Assembly: GCA_001466705.2 (NCBI GenBank)
Contig: LATX02000233.1
Location: 186,001-250,000 of the forward strand
Source of the DNA: Moniliophthora roreri
Taxonomy: Eukaryota > Basidiomycota > Agaricomycetes > Agaricales > Marasmiaceae
Length of the DNA: 64,000 bases
Direction: 5' to 3'
The first letter of the stretch is position 1. Each line of letters begins with the position of its first letter. The position numbers and the translations under genes are program-made. The notes below the pieces were generated by a model. That model was not told where the DNA came from and searched no databases. It saw only the letters and a program-made list of their open reading frames with translations. Of this stretch, positions 47,190 to 59,675 are shown piece by piece.

Positions 47190-48540
47190 CTAATGTCCAG
47201 TCTTGTTTGTTGGCGGTGTGTAGACTAGAACGTGCGATGTGAGCGGAAACAGCGCGTTTATAAAAGTCTGGAACACTCACGAATCTTCCTGTTTTTGATG
47301 ACAGACCACTTGTGACGCTTCACATACACGCTGAGCGCGAATAGAGTGGAGAAAAGAATGACAGCCTTGATACCGGTCTTCTTTCTCTCGTCGTGCTCGG
47401 GTTCAGCGGCCCAGTTCAAGAAAGTAACGACGTCCTTGGCCATTTGAGAGGTGGTTGAGGGAGTTCCTATGTATAGGGTTAGAAAGTGGTGCAGAGTTAA
47501 GACATGAGGGTAACTTGCCGTCCTCATATTCAACGAGACCGTCAAAGAGAACACGAGCCATGGAGATGGCGCCACCGGGGAAGTACGGGTTGTAGTTCAT
47601 GCCTTCACGAATTTCAACGCCAGCGGGAGGATCCATGTATCCAGTGAGCAAGGAGAAAATGTAATCCTACGTGTCATGGTCAAAACGGCAGCATAACACA
47701 ACAGGCCAGGGTACTTACACAACCACCGTGACGCGCCTTGACAATTAAACTGAGATCAGGAGGGAGAGCACCAGCGTTTCCAGCTCGGGCAGCCTCCTCG
47801 TTGGGATAAGGAGCAGGCATGTAGTCGGAGAGTTTTCCTGGACGCATGAACATCTCTCCTGCATCATTGGGGCCGTCCTGGTATTCAACTTCTTCTGCCA
47901 TAGCACGCGCCTCATCTGCTGTATGTGAAACACCAACGAGATTACGCCAAGCGATACGGTCGAGTGAGTGACACGCTGCACAAACTTCGCGGTAGACTTG
48001 GTAGCCTCTCCTGATGCTGAAATGAAGAGAACATGATGATGTGAGCGTGCATTGTATCAACCGAGTTGTGCCCAAAGTGTTTACCTGGCGTGGTCGAAAG
48101 AGTCGAACCATCCACCATGAGACCAAGGGTATTTGGGAGGGTGGAGACCTTCGTCACTGAGATGACTGGCGTGTACCTCGCCCAAGAAAGGTAAGGTGCC
48201 GTAGAGGTGAGTGTACCATGCAATGGTGCCAGCAGCTACCAAGGAAGAAGCGGCGAGTGTCGCTCGGGAAGACATGAATGACTGGATAAAAATGGGGGGG
48301 TCGATAAAATGCTTGAAAATGAATGGTTTGAAAGTACCTCGAATGCATTTGAAGAGGCAGAGGAGCTGGTGGATGCGAAACGGACCTGTCCGGTATGGTC
48401 AGAAAGTGTTAAAAATGATTTTAAAAAAAGGACGTGAAGCGTACAGCGGTCGAGCGAGAAGAGGAAAGGACTGGCGTTGAACGGGAGACTGGGAGAGAGC
48501 CAGCCCTCTTGAGAGCTCCTGAGGAGAGCCTCGACAACAT
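47190..48540 (-). CDS. CYT1: Cytochrome c1, heme protein of respiratory complex III
   Basis: Passes electrons from the Rieske protein to cytochrome c at the mitochondrial inner membrane. The N terminus [20 protein letters not shown] is a presequence, extended by [30 protein letters not shown] is the hydrophobic sorting segment of a bipartite signal. The mature part has [18 protein letters not shown], the covalent heme site [28 protein letters not shown], and [18 protein letters not shown] with the axial Met. The C-terminal membrane anchor ([23 protein letters not shown]) ends [16 protein letters not shown] after a final intron. Several short introns. A CCAAT box lies about 100 bases upstream of the start codon. 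Confidence 0.96.
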
Positions 48541-48878
48541 TATCGTTGGGCGTAAGACGAGGAAAAGGTTTATGGTCGGGTACACGGAGCGAGCCGGGGG
48601 CAGCAGCAAAAGTTTGGCACAGCGTAACTGTTTGGCCCAATCAAATCAGCTCAATTCCGTCTGCACCGTATACACACTCATCCTCGTCTGTAGCTCGCCC
48701 TTTTATACAAATTTTCTTCAGGACATCAAATATTAAATTTACTAGCGTACTCATGCACTGGACATTCAACGCGAAAGCAGGGATTACTGGTTTACTGTAG
48801 GAAGCCACGTGGTAGGCAATCTCAGCCAGTGACTGACCGTGACTTGTCAAGCACTCTTACACTCTTACCATCATCACC
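48541..48878. promoter_or_regulatory. Divergent promoter, CYT1 and THP3-like gene, with CCAAT box
   Basis: 338 bases between the two start codons. CCAATCA occurs at 48637-48643. CCAAT is the binding site of the HAP (NF-Y-like) complex, which controls respiratory genes including CYT1 in yeast. Its position about 100 bases from the CYT1 start fits. A TTTTATA stretch occurs near 48700-48710. Confidence 0.5.
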
Positions 48879-50686
48879 ATGTCTTCGGAATCATGGCCTC
48901 CTCAACTCAAGTCTGTCGATTTTCTTGGATCTCTACTCTTAAACTGATCAAGACATTCTCCTTCCAGGGACTGGGTCGCCAAATGCTTAGGCCAAATGAC
49001 TGACAGTAACAGGCAGGAAGCACAAAACGAGTTAAGACAGGTAATTAGCGAGGCATACAACGCACATACTCTGTGGACAACCGATTGGAATGGTGTGCAA
49101 TTGAAAAGGTTTTCTGCTCATGACGATGCTTGTCATACATCGTTGATCACAGTCCTCTAGTCTTCTACCCAAACCACCTCCCAATCTGAAGCGCAAATTG
49201 TGTGTACACTGCTCCAATCTATTCACATTTTTCATCTTACGCCACGTACAGAAACGAAAGCCCTCAAGCAAACAAGAAAGCAAAAAAGTCATCAGTCAAG
49301 CAAGTAACATCTGGCACCGCAGCGCTCGACTTGAACGACCAAATTGCCCTAAATCGGAGAGCAGAACGATTCCAGCGAGAACACGAGATTGAAAAACTGC
49401 GAAATATGCGAAACGGTCAAGCAAGTCTCAAGGCAAATTCTCATCATGCTCATCTGTTTTCACGGACTCCGTCCCGCTCAGCCTCACCATACGGTAGTGC
49501 AGACGATCCAGAAGCTGATCCAGTACGTCCTCTTCATATAACATGTCCTACAATCTCTTCACAGTACACCCCCGTCATAGAATGTCATCGATTGGGATCG
49601 TCATACTATTGTTGGAACATCGAGAGAAATTTTCAAGGACTACCTGCGTCTCACGACCGTACGTAAACCTTCATGCCGGTCGATATCCTGCTCACAAATC
49701 ATCAGGAACCAAAACCAGAGCAAATACGTCCGTACGCCGTTTTACAAGAGACTCTTATGCAATTGAAGAAGAAGTGGAGAGAGAAATGTTCTTATGCTTG
49801 GATATGTAATCAGCTAAAGAGCCTACGTCAAGACCTCACAGTGCGTTCCATTCCTTCTCTTACTCGACGGCACTATGCCATCACTACCACATCCCTTTCT
49901 TCCTTTCCAGGTTCAACGTATAAAGAATGAATTCACTGTTCAAGTGTACGAAATACATGCTCGAATGGCTCTAGAGAGCGTACGTCCCTGTCTATTTGCC
50001 CTTGGCAGGTTTTGATGTCTTTTACAGAATGACATGGTGGAATACAACCAGTGTCAAGCTTCACTGAAAATGCTGTATGAGTTGGGGATACCCGGCAAAG
50101 TGGAGGAGTTTACGGCTTACCGGATCCTCATGTTGTTGCACGGTCGCAATAGAAGCGGTTGGCATTCCATGTCTCATCTAAACTTGTCACTGACCACTTT
50201 GCTTCTAGAGTTAAATCTTTACGTAGGTCAACTAACACCCAAACAGAAGGCGGATCCTGCCGTGAAACACGCTCTCAGTGTACAACGGGCGGTTGGCATG
50301 GGCAATTACCGTTCTCTTTTTGTGCTATACATGAATGCGCCGAACATGGGAGCGTATATAATGGATCACTTTATCGATCGAGAGAGGACGAAAGCAATGA
50401 TGGTCATCGCTAAAGCGTAAGCTTGAGTTTAATCTATCTTTGGCCAGACGTATTCACAACACCGTCCAGTTATAGAACGATACCGCTCACTTTTATTCAG
50501 AACGAACTGGCCTTTGACGACCTGGAGGCCACGCGCGAGTTTTTGAAGGAGCATAAAGCTGAATACTTCACCAATGCTATAGCCCGGGACTCGGAAAAGA
50601 CATTCGATTGCAAACTTGCTACGCCTGTGCTGGCTCAGGTATACGAAGAGAAATACCGCAAGGTCGGAATCAAGGGAGCAATATAA
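48879..50686 (+). CDS. THP3/LENG8-like SAC3-GANP family protein
   Basis: Nuclear protein of the SAC3/GANP-PCI class; yeast Thp3 works with Csn12 in transcription elongation and splicing. The first exon, MSSESWPPQLK, is spliced to DWVAKCLGQMTDSN. The N-terminal region is lysine-rich (NKKAKKSSVKQ) with ALNRRAERFQREHE, a conserved box just before the SAC3 domain. The SAC3/PCI part reads TIVGTSREIFKDYLRLTSEP, IRPYAVLQETLMQL, IKNEFTVQVYEIHARMALE, EYNQCQASLKMLYELG, RILMLLHGRNRSELNLYVGQ, FVLYMNAPNMGAYIMDHFIDRER and a winged-helix-like end LAFDDLEATREFL. Roughly eight exons, about 460 residues. The family is clear. The exact functional match to Thp3 is inferred. Confidence 0.87.
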
Positions 50687-51033
50687 TGCCATCGGGACTA
50701 CTCTTCCTGCTCTTCCTTCATCCATCATCCCGTCTCCATACCACTCCCGTATATCCTTCCCCATGTCATCGATACCTCTGTATCTATTCGCAGTTTCTTG
50801 TAATTGTTTTCGTCGCCACTAGACAGGTAATAGTTGGGGTCAATGCGTGTAATATTAGTCTATTAATCTATCATACGTGTTTTGCCCGTCTGCGAAAAGC
50901 CGCAGTACTTCGTCGGGGCTGAAAATAAGCAACTACCTGGAGTCTGGAGGACCAGGAGCTCCCTACTCCGGCTCGGATGTCCGCAGGTCCGGCACGGAGT
51001 CTTGACCTGGTAGATAACTCGTGAGGTACATCA

Positions 51034-52935
51034 ATGTTCAGAGCACGAACGATCTTTCCTGCTCTCGCTCGTACCATGTCCTCTGCAGCACAATTCAAGC
51101 AATCACCCCACAAGTGCGTCTCAATCTCTCCTCTCAAAATCTTTACTTATTTACGTCGCGTACAGGCTTCTTGTGTAAGCTCCAATCGTTGTTCAACCTC
51201 GGATTCGTGTCTCATTCCAATCTCTTCAGCATTCCTGGCCCCATAGAGGTTTCTGACGATGTGATTATCCTTCTTGTGCTCTTCCTCTATACCGATCTTT
51301 GACCGTTTGGTAACTCTAGGTCCTCTTCGCCAATGCACACCCATCCATGTCTCATATCTCACCGGATTTCATACCCGTCTTTGGAGATTGTATTAGAATG
51401 ACACGGTGAGTTTCCATACGACCTCTCCCCTCTGCTCACCACACTGAAATTTTACACAAGGAAAGTCCTCTTTACAACGAGCGGTCAACCATTCCTAATA
51501 GCTGGCAGTGGTACGCTGGGTTGGGATCAGGCGAGTCATATACTATCCTATCACCCCTACACTTCTCTCGCTGACCTTTTTACTCCCCTTCACAGGTTGC
51601 GTCCAACCTCGTAGAACCGGGTGAAAACGTTCTCGTCCTGCACAGCGGTTACTTTGGAGATAGCTTTGCAGACTGGTATGTCTATGACTCTTGCTTGCGG
51701 ATATTGATCGGAGAACATTCATTGAACGTGATTTCTTTCCATCCAGTCTGACCACTTACGGAGCGAATGTAGACCAGATTAAGGCCGAAGTCGGTGCTGC
51801 CGTCGCTATCCCAGAGATTGAGAAGGCTTTGAAAGCAAAGAAGTACAAAGCGGTCACGTTCACGCATGTTGATACCTCGACTGGTGCGTCATACATATCA
51901 ATTCTCGTGGTTGGCCGCCTGTTGAAGAGTGTTTCTGTTTTCTTTGCAGGTGTTCTTTCCAATGCCAGGGCGGTAGCGTCTATCGTGAGACAGATCTCTC
52001 CAGAGACATTGGTGAGGAAATTGCATAACCGCATGGCGTTCTGCTGGTTTACATACCCATAGGTTGTACTCGATGGAGTATGCTCCGTTGCTAGCGAAGA
52101 GATCCGAATGGATGACTGGGACATTGACATCGTACTCACAGCCAGTCAAAAGGGACTTGGGGTTCCGCCTGGACTCAGCGTACTCGTTGCAAGTCAGAGA
52201 GCGATGAAGGTAAAATCATTTCTTCCTTTACGGTGTTCAAGCTAATGGCGATGTAGACTTTCGAGGCGCGACAGAAACCTGTCACTTCTTACTACGCAAG
52301 CTGGAAAAAGTGAGTACATCTGCTCGTTGTAGTATGGGATGATCCTGAGATGGCACAGATGGCTTCCTATCATGAAGGCCTACGAGAGCGGCAACGCGGC
52401 ATACTTTGCAACCCCTCCCGTCAATTTGATTTACGCATATCAAGCCTCTCTCAAATCGATTACTGAGTCGTCTGTATCTCTTGAAGAACGATTTAGACTG
52501 CACAGAGAGGCTAGCAAGAGGGTCAAAGCAGCCGCTCGGGAACTTGGGCTCAAGCAGATTCCCTTGGATCCCGATTTCGCCGCAAACGGCATGACTGCCG
52601 TGGGTCTTCCTTCCTCTATAGCTTCCTTCGTCAATGAACGGTTACTCATGACGTTTGTTCCGATAGTTATACTATCCTGATGGTTTGGGTGCAGCTGATA
52701 TACTACCCCGACTCGTTAAGCGTGACGTTGTCGTAGCAGGTGGCCTCCATGCTCTCATCAAAGGTCCGTGTCAATGCCCACTTGCATTCAGTTAAAGCTT
52801 ATATGCCGTTGCGTAGATAAATACTTCCGCATAGGACATATGGGTATCACAGTCGTAGAAAGCCAGCGTGGAGACGTGGAGAAGGTGATTGAATCCCTCA
52901 AGGATACTCTTGCAGAGGCAAGGGCTTCAAAATAG
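51034..52935 (+). CDS. AGX1: Alanine-glyoxylate / serine-pyruvate aminotransferase
   Basis: PLP enzyme of class V that makes glycine from glyoxylate and alanine. The first exon encodes MFRARTIFPALARTMSS, a likely mitochondrial signal; a second ATG at 51076 would give a cytosolic form. A 9-base microexon, 51166-51174, joins SPHK to VIPGPIEVSDD. Then LFTTSGQPFLIAGSGTLGWD (phosphate-binding region), VLVLHSGYFGDSFADCLTTYG, FTHVDTSTGVLSNARAVA, VVLDGVCSVASEEIRMDDW, and the catalytic lysine in LTASQKGLGVPPGLS. The C-terminal half includes YYASWKKWLPIMKAYE, KYFRIGHMG and the end EARASK. There is no SKL-type peroxisomal signal. About 385 residues. Confidence 0.94.
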
Positions 52936-53566
52936 GTGTAACTGGATCAGGTTTCAAATCCTGTCCACCCACTCGCGAGCCCAGAGAGACGCTTATGCGT
53001 CTGCCGAGGGCCCACTACAAGTGAACGCTACTCCAAAAAAAAAAAAAATAGAAGGTGTAAAGAGATATTGTATTAGAAGTCTATTGGAATCATTTGGATA
53101 CCACTTCTGTGTTTCTTTCGAGGTATACATACCTACTAGGTGTCTGACGTGGAATAACTTCTACGTGGAAATAATCTGCTCAAAGTGATTCCCTTGAAAA
53201 GAAACCCAGGATCCCTTCGCTGGCATGAATCACTTTGGCACTCGTTCCGAGGCATCCCCAAATGAGACACAAAAGTATACAAAACAGTCAGACTGGTATT
53301 CTGCAAAGAGAAATCCCAACTTGGACGCCATAACGATGGCAGCGCTGAACCATTTTCCTTCTTTCAGCAGCTGTAGTGGCGGCCTACAGTTGATTCTCAC
53401 CGTGAACGGCCTTTTTTTTCACCGACGATGTCGACATGAGATGAACTACTTTGCTGAAGAGGGGTTGGGCCACAGGCCAGCTGCCCAGACTGGTCCCGTG
53501 GCAAATAGGTATTTCGAGAACAACCTGAATTCAACCAAATAAATTACGCTAAATAATCTACTGTAT
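52936..53566. other. Intergenic stretch between convergent genes
   Basis: Combined 3' regions of AGX1 and VPS15. A run of about 14 A lies near 53034-53048. A plus-strand frame of 105 codons at 53225-53542 has no recognisable content and overlaps what should be VPS15 3' sequence. Confidence 0.4.
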
Positions 53567-56500
53567 CTACTGTTCACCAATGTCCACTCGCCAGACTTTA
53601 ATAACCCCAGTCCTATCTCCACTTATAATTCCGCATCGGAATGGAGAATCTATGCATATTAGAGCTGTGATAATGTCTTGGTGCGAGTTCAGGAGATTAT
53701 GTTGTGTGTGGCTTATGAGAGACATCCTTTGCTGTGGTCTGTTACTTTGACTACCTGTACCTTGAAGAGGCCAAGCTTCAACGTGTGTAGCGACTGACCC
53801 ATTGGTGACAGAGCTAAAAGCGGGATACTTAGTAAAGCATTGTGCAAATACACGTCTTCCTTACCTGTAAGAAGGACGCTCATGCTCGGTATCAGACCCG
53901 CATAGCACCGTGGATCTCTCTATTTTCCCCAGGTCCCAGAGACGGATCTTCCGATCATCCGAACCAGTAATCACGAAACCCTTCCAATGAGTCCTCGAGG
54001 AACTTCCTTCCATACTGAGATCGGCAAATTCAGAGCGGTGTGCTACCGAGTGGCCACCAAATTCCATTCCAACGGCAATTGCTCGCACATCCGCGGACAG
54101 TACAGGTAGAAGGTGAGTCGATGGCATCGCTGCCTCACGCTTTTCACTATCATCCCCTGCTTGTCGTAAGCGCACTAATGCATCGATTGCAGCTGATGGA
54201 CTGGTGTCGGCATCGACGCCTGTAAACCCGACGGGTTCATGTACTGCGTCTGAACCTGAATTCCGCCGTACAACGAAGGTCTCCATAAGGATCGCTTTCT
54301 CGATGTCCCAGACTTCGATAACAATATTTGATGAGTCGCTAGCCATTTTCTTGGAACCCTCCACAGTAACCATCACCCACTTTCCACGCCCCTTCGAAGG
54401 GTGAATGACGACCTGGTGTATTCGCACTGATCTTCCCGTAGAAGCGACACCTATATGCCAGCTCTTGAGTAGAAGACCAAAACGTCTATCCCATAGGCTG
54501 AGCACTCCCGTAGAAGTTCCAACAAGTATCCAACAACGTTTGCGATCAAGACAGATGCAGGTAATTGGGCCAAAATGTCGTGGATTTTCCATCGACTGAA
54601 GTACGCGCATTGTACGAAGGTCGAGGGTGGTGATTACTGAGTGCGTTGTGGCGTAAATAAGGTTTGATGTCGAATCTAAATGGTTGGTCAGTATAAACCG
54701 AGGTTGACTGTTGATTGTACTACCTGTATTATAATGCACCATTGATGTTATGTACTCCCCGATGTTATCCACTCTGTGTTCTCGAATGACTTGGAGCTTG
54801 TTGTACTTGGGAAGCGGACCTCCCTGCGTGATGTGCACTCTTACAATATGCAGACTTCCATCGTCTGCTGCACTAGCAAAGCAATGCACACCTTCAAGGG
54901 CACAGACACATTTTACCCGCGCATGGTGTTGCCCGTAGGTGTGTCTTGGTTTGCTCGTCACATTCCGCTCAAGCCTCGCTGTATCCCAAACTTTCACCGT
55001 CTTATCGTCCGACGATGAGACAAAGAACATGTGGTCAGGTGAGACAGCAAGGCCTGTGACTGACTCTGAGTGAGAGCCGAGGTGAGCAACGAGTGTAGTC
55101 TCCATCTTTTTTGCAGAACCGTCTCGCGAAACGAAACTGTGCCTGACGGGATTCCGTCGTCGAATAGGTCCTTCATGAACTCGAGGACCAAAGTCATTCT
55201 GTAGTTCTCGGTTGTTGTCCAAGTAGAGATTCTCTAGTAAGTGACTGATGCCAGCGTCCTGACCGTCTAAAGGTAAAGTCCATTAGTAGAGCCTGCACCA
55301 TCAGGGTTTTAGCTGGGGAGACGCACCATACGTGGAGATAGGAACAACCGATGATACACGCAGTCGAGGAGCAGGTCTTATCGTTTGGGACATGGAGAGC
55401 GGAGAAGAACGCCCGGACCGCTCGGGAGATGTTTCTGTCCTTAAATGGGTATGCGAATCCAGTAACCCAAGTGCATTTGTTTTCGAAGATCCTATAGCAG
55501 GTGCTGCCTTTTGAGTATCTGTGCTTGTACCCATTTGCATGCGGCTCAATGGCCGGAATGAAGTAGAGTTTGTGGTTGACACCACTGACTCCGTGGGGCT
55601 GCCCGGGCGTTCAGCGACAGGTGATGTGGCAACTCCTGCTAAACTGGCAGGCGGGACAGCGAGGGGAGAAAGAGGCGAACGCGAAGGAGTCTGGGCAACT
55701 GACAATGAAGAAGTAGAACCATTAATGGTCGCTAGACGGCGACGTAAGTCCTCGAAGGGTACGTTTGGGTGAGCGTGCTCGCTAGAGATCCTGGTCATTT
55801 GCGAAGGAGACATAGGTGGCCGAACAGAATCATATGACTTCCGCGAGATGCGCGTCGAGCGAAGGCCGTTATCAGAGTTACTAGACTTGAGGAAGACAGT
55901 CTGCGGTACAACACCAAGCTTGGGTAATTCTATGTCACCAATAACCTTGAGATGCCTCTCAGAATCGGACTCGAGGCTTAAACGAGACGCGAAGCTAAGA
56001 TATCAAGTCAGATGACAGTCGTAGATGTAACAGAAAGGTTAAAAACCTAGATATAGCGTTGGCAAGTTTCAGGATGTAATCCCGCATAGCAATCAATTTG
56101 ACTTCCTCGTGAGCGTTCATTCCTAATTGTTGAAGCTTCGCAACATGAGCTTCATCACTTCGACTGGGTTTAGTAGGTAACATCGGATTATAGATCGACA
56201 CGACTCACTCTTCAGACATATTCCTTGTGATTGAAGTCCCAGTCCTGCGCATTGACGCAACACTTTCCCGAGCTGACTCTGTTCGACTTGATTTCTTGGA
56301 GCCTCTCCAAAAACTAGCCTTATCAGCTTTTTGAGCCCATTGCACGGCTGCATCAAATATAGGTCGAGGGAGCTGCGTGGAAATGTGAAAATGGGAATAT
56401 GTGTGGTTGACATCAGACACTAACGGGAGTTTTCATGGCAGTGAGAAGGCTTTGTTCATCAATCACAGCGACATCTGACTTCAAGAAATGCCGAAGTGAT

Positions 56501-59354
56501 GGATACAAGATACACCAAACATCGCTTGCCGGCAGATGATTTGCTGCAGATGCTATGAAGGCTGCGGCACCTATGATGGGTTCAGTATTTGTGGACATAT
56601 ACTTGAGTTCGAACACACCTTGCCGAATCCAGTTATTAGGATGGTATAAGAATCCCAGCGTAGCGCTCATCAACTCCCAAATCCGCATCTTCTGAAACAG
56701 GCCCAGCTCACACAAGTTGGTGAGGGCTGTTAGGACCTTCGCTACAACTGTCTCTTCGACATCTGCAGAAAGTGTCAGTGATTCCACTTGAAGGTAAAGA
56801 AGTAACTCACCAGAGAGTGCCTGTATCATGAGAGGCAGAATGTACTCGTCTAAGCTTCGACCCCCTGCACAGGCAGCAACGTCAACTATACTCTCAAAAA
56901 ATGCGAGTCGCAGTAACCAGTCGCGGTCGTTCAGGTAGGTGATCATATGACTCAGGATAACATCATTTGTTCGTTGTCGAAGGAAGATGCAAAGATAGGA
57001 AATATCGTGCAGCACAGCGCGCTTGACGATGCTTGAGGGATCCATGAGAAGTGCAGACAGATGCTCCTGAATACTGTTTTGCAAGTCCTGCATACTGACT
57101 TCATATGAGACCTGTAAAGGGAGATCAGTCTGAATGTTTATTTCAGCTGTGAAATCCACCAACTTCGTAATGGGCGTTGTCGTATTCTTGCGCATCTGGT
57201 AGAAGTTTAAAAGACCCATGAGCCTTCAACGCTTGTCCCATTTCCAGATATCTCACAGCCGTGTCAGCCAGTTGAACTAGGCATTGTGCATAAGCACAAC
57301 GAACAGATACCTCCGGATCTTGGACGACATATTTGATGTTAGGGATGATATATTCTGGGAAGACTGCAGCATTGGAAGGAGTAATCACTGTTACAAGCAT
57401 TAACTATGCAACATGTCAGCGACATGTTGCATGTAACCGATGGATGACTCACAACTTGGACCAACGTCCGAACTGCAGCGGCTCTGACGATAGCGGCATC
57501 ATCATGCAGAAGGTCAACGATGTAAGGAACTATTCTATCCAACTTGGCTTCATCCGTGAGATGGGGACACAGTGCTAAGAAAACATCCAAGGCCCGAACT
57601 TTGGAAGTTGGCAGAGAGCAATTACGTATATTTGAGGAAATGAGTGCCAGTATAATGAGAGCTGGCCCATCTGCGACGAGAGTTGAGCAATAAGCAAAGA
57701 TTATTATCAGCTTTCGTACCCATTGTGGCTCGCGGTGCTGGCTGAAGAGCACCACTGAGTTTTGAATCTCGGTTGGGGATATGCAGCTCAACAGGTAGGA
57801 CATCCTATGAAAAATATGAGCCGACGTCTCGAGCTGGTAATACTCCATACCTGAAACGGTTTGGACGCGCTGGCTGACGAGTTGTAATCAACCTTTACGT
57901 CCATAACCGGTTCCTCGACCACTTCCGCTGTAATATAGGGCTCAACGCTCTCAAAATCAGCCCATAATCTCTCCATCCTGTGATCGGAATCACTTGGTAG
58001 AGGGTCATTAGCGGGCCCGGGTGAAGTTGTCCCAGGATGAATGGTAGATGGTTGTATTGTCCGATTGGAGCTGACGGTAGAGTTGGATACCGCCGTCGAC
58101 GTAGTTGTTGCCGTTCCGGGAGGTGCAGTGCTTATGAAAGGGGGACTGGCGGGAAGTTCATTTATGGATGAAACATAGTTGTGTAGGAAACTAAAGAAGC
58201 ACTCGGGGAATACGCTTCCTCTGGACATGTGTAGCAGGCTGTCGAACGTCGGCCGCTGAGCGGGGTCAAGATGAATCATTTGTTTGATCATGTTCTATTA
58301 AACTCATTCAGTGAAAGCAAGCGAGAACGAACAGACAAAGATCACCTGCACGCCCTCATCTTCAATCGCATTCAAATGAGTATCGAGATTATAGTCCCCC
58401 TCTCTATATTTGAACAGTTGAGCCAGGGTGAACAGCGGTGCGCCTTCGAGGAAGAGTTCTGCAATTACACATCCTACACTGAAACAGTCCATCGCCTCCG
58501 TTATTCTGCCGTCCCGTTTGCTGTCGTTCTCCTCCAGAGCAATCTTGGACTTTTTTGCACTAATTTCCGGATTGCTCGAGGCAGTATAGAAGCGTTCGGG
58601 AGCGATATAGCAGGTCCTACGACCAGAGGTGTCGAAGAAGAATGAGAAATCAGAGGGGTCATCCAGAGGAAGATAGACGGGTTTGTAGGGCGCGAAATCG
58701 GAAAGATAGACCCAATTCCACGAAGTGACAAGGATATTCTCTGATTTGATGTCTCCATGGGAAATCTTGCGGTTTCGCGCGTCCCGTAGGCCAGTTAGAA
58801 CTTGGAAGGTAATCCACTTCTTTTCGATGGTGCTCAAGAAAGGTCGTGTGCTAGAGTAGGAAGCTTAAATCACCTGTCATGAAAGACCGCAGACTACATA
58901 CCTGATCCGGTCGTAGAGATTACTCGCTATCCACTGCCTGACAATATAACCTGCTTTATCCGTTTCCACAAAAGCCTGGTAGTTGTACACATTGGAGATA
59001 TCCAGTAATGCCTCCCGTTCCACTAGTACAACTTATTAGCAACCCTCCGACCGATCCTCGAAGAACTTGCCTTTCAACCGCCTGAGATGTGTTCGTAAGG
59101 TGACTCCTGGGTCTGGTTTGATGAATATTTTGATTACGAGATAACCATTCCGATGTTTGCACTTGACTGTTTTCAGAAACCGAGCCGATCCCAGACTGGT
59201 GCGTATAGTTGGTTGCTTTCAGTTCATCTTCTGCCGAATTTCTATCATGGACGCACCTTCTTTCATACTCAATGTCTCCACCCAACTCTGACACAAAAGA
59301 GTCTAGGGCACCGGTAGTACGCGTCAACATAGAGCCTGACTGAACATTCCCCAT
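53567..59354 (-). CDS. VPS15: VPS15, regulatory pseudokinase of the PI3-kinase complex
   Basis: Scaffold of the Vps34 PI3-kinase complexes for autophagy and endosomal sorting. The start MGNVQSGSM has Gly-2 for N-myristoylation. The kinase-like domain follows: SARFLKTVKCKHRNGYLVIKIF, then WITFQVLTGLRDARNRKISHGDIKSENIL, where HGD replaces HRD, and LSDFAPYKPVYLP, where DFA replaces DFG, as is usual in Vps15. TCYIAPERF and DCFSVGCVIAELFLEGAPLF follow. The central HEAT repeats cover LIILALISSNIRNCS, KVRALDVFLALCPHL, IIPNIKYVVQDPEVSVRCAYAQ, DPSSIVKRAVLHDISYLCIF and NWIRQGVFELKYM. A Ser/Pro-rich linker leads to the C-terminal WD40 propeller (SVTGLAVSPDHMFFVSSSDD to TGSDDRKIRLWD). A last exon ends TGVIKVWRVDIGEQ. 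Many short introns; about 1,600 residues expected. Confidence 0.96.
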
Positions 59355-59675
59355 GGTCCTCAGAAATGTCGGTGTTCGGGTTGTTGTAGTTGGTGAATCG
59401 GAGTTTTATTGCGGCTGAGTTGAAGATATATGACAGTGAGTGTGCCAGAATTATTCACCAAGGCCTCATTGCAAGAGTTAATGAGCTAGTGGTTGGCCGA
59501 CCAGATGGTACAAAAGAGGAAGGGTCAAAGGAAGTGAAGCACTCGGGCGCCTATCTTGACTGCGTCACGCATCGGACACTTCAAAATGGACGGTCATCTT
59601 GCGAGTGCTCCCCCGCGAATAGTTGCTGCTAACCCTGCGCTGACCCTTACCTAACAGACTTGCGTGTCTCCTCGA

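Noticed and set aside
52941..52968. tRNA T-arm-like sequence (CAGG...TTCAAAT...CCTG)
   Set aside because: Has one extra base relative to a B box, and no A box or acceptor stem lies at the right distance; the upstream sequence is the end of AGX1.
53225..53542. 105-codon plus-strand frame in the AGX1-VPS15 gap
   Set aside because: No motif, no clear promoter, and lies in the shared 3' region of two convergent genes.
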